Shown piece by piece: positions 63,377 through 64,000 of a DNA stretch of 64,000 bases (its first letter is position 1; every line of letters starts with the position of its first letter). Where the stretch lies: contig NZ_WBMR01000011.1 in NCBI RefSeq assembly GCF_008923365.1, positions 1 to 64,000 on the forward strand, read 5' to 3'. Under the pieces are notes generated by a model. That model was given only the letters and a program-made list of their open reading frames with translations, had not been told where the DNA came from and searched no databases. The position numbers and the translations under genes were made by a program. The stretch comes from Actinomadura montaniterrae. GTDB lineage: Bacteria > Actinomycetota > Actinomycetes > Streptosporangiales > Streptosporangiaceae.

Positions 63377-64000
63377 TCAGGGGGCGACGCGTTCCAGGCG
63401 GTGTTCCGATTCGGCGGCCGCGCGGCGGTCCCCGCGCAGGATGGAGAGGGCGATGCCCAGGCCCGCGACGGTCAGGGCCGCGCCGACCAGGTACAGCGAG
63501 CGCGGGCCCGGGCCGTCGTCGATGACCGCGCCGCCGAGCCAGCCCGCGAATGCGGCGGCGACCTGGAAGCCCGACGCGTTGACCGCGACGGCCAGCGTGG
63601 GCGCGGCGCCCGCGGCGGTCAGCACGCGGGTCTGCATGCCCGGGATGATCGCGAAGGCGAGCAGCCCGAGGACGAAGACCAGCGGGACGGCCAGGACCCG
63701 CACCCCGCCCGCGGCCCAGAACAGCACGAGGACGGCCGCGAGCGCGGCGAGCAGGCCGGCCAGCGACGGCATCAGCGCCCGGTCGGCGAGCCGTCCGCCG
63801 AGGAGGTTGCCGGCGACCGCGCCCGCGCCGTACACCAGCAGCAGCACGGGGACGGCGCCCTCGCCGAACCCGCTGACCTCGGTGAGCAGCGGCGCGATGT
63901 AGGAGAAGACCGTCACCACGCCCATGTTGCCGACGGCGGTGAGGGCGATGGCGAGCCGGACGCCGCGGCCGGCGAAGACGCGCAGTTCGCCGCGCACCGA
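63377..64000 (-). CDS. MFS transporter, DHA1 type (C-terminal half only)
   Basis: The frame is open to the right window edge, so the N-terminal half is missing. About 208 residues with six or so membrane helices: LAIALTAVGNMGVVTVFSYI, GNLLGGRLADRALM (motif A-like, second half) and FVLGLLAFAIIPGMQTRVLT. It resembles CmlR/AraJ-like sugar or drug exporters. Substrate unknown. Confidence 0.87.
   Translation of the reverse strand, partial: SVRGELRVFAGRGVRLAIALTAVGNMGVVTVFSYIAPLLTEVSGFGEGAVPVLLLVYGAGAVAGNLLGGRLADRALMPSLAGLLAALAAVLVLFWAAGGVRVLAVPLVFVLGLLAFAIIPGMQTRVLTAAGAAPTLAVAVNASGFQVAAAFAGWLGGAVIDDGPGPRSLYLVGAALTVAGLGIALSILRGDRRAAAESEHRLERVAP

Noticed and set aside
1..64000. CRISPR arrays or large biosynthetic (PKS/NRPS) clusters
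   Set aside because: No regularly spaced repeat-spacer pattern and no such genes were seen; the repeats found are short tandems or operators.

Overview
The window is chromosomal DNA of a high-GC actinomycete, clearly over 70 % GC by eye except for one island. Supporting signs are mshA (mycothiol synthesis), two PPOX-type putative F420-dependent oxidoreductases, an LLM flavin oxidoreductase, many GTG starts, and numerous TetR, MarR, XRE and LAL regulators. The gene content fits the Streptosporangiales, and an Actinomadura-like genus is my guess. No 16S gene or other species marker is present.

Layout. 1-1645: two proline-rich proteins on the minus strand. 1798-14385: a complex I type operon nuoA-B-C-H-(two minus-strand genes)-I-J-K-L-M-N followed by htpX. 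It has the whole membrane arm plus B, C and I, but no nuoD, E, F or G. 14382-16017: map, a divergent small XRE gene sharing one palindromic operator with it, and yajQ. 16169-16250: tRNA-Tyr(GTA), the insertion site of a 6.1 kb island (16198-22343) bounded by 57-bp direct repeats. The island carries a damaged integrase/XRE pair, gene remnants, an AT-richer pair encoding an AAA/ABC-type ATPase and a PIN nuclease (19445-21335), and a SUKH (SMI1/KNR4) protein. The ATPase-PIN pair is the best candidate for an undescribed system, probably anti-phage or toxin-like.

22815-34386: a methyltransferase, a VanY-like peptidase, a two-component system, a crotonase/PPOX pair, a beta-propeller gene joined to a MoaD-like gene, a BlaI/M56 pair with a three-site operator, a MarR-MFS-PPOX unit, and trpS behind a leader peptide and attenuator. 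34408-46034: small regulator/target pairs (TetR-methyltransferase, LysR-amidotransferase, MFS-LAL, FAD monooxygenase-TetR with four 13-bp iterons, TetR-AlkZ-like glycosylase). 46098-53902: MarR with an extradiol dioxygenase, an epimerase, a macrodomain, a universal stress protein, a mycothiol-type DinB-fold protein, an acyl-CoA synthetase, a methyltransferase and an SDR. 54037-57170: mshA, a YbjN-like gene, gpmA and a VOC protein. 57183-64000: MFS genes and a PaaX-controlled operon of LLM oxidoreductase, alcohol dehydrogenase and phosphoesterase.

A theme across the window is that many start codons lie 6-8 nt behind a TANNNT hexamer with no Shine-Dalgarno sequence. This suggests that leaderless mRNAs are common here, and includes several regulators whose operators sit at or just upstream of the promoter.
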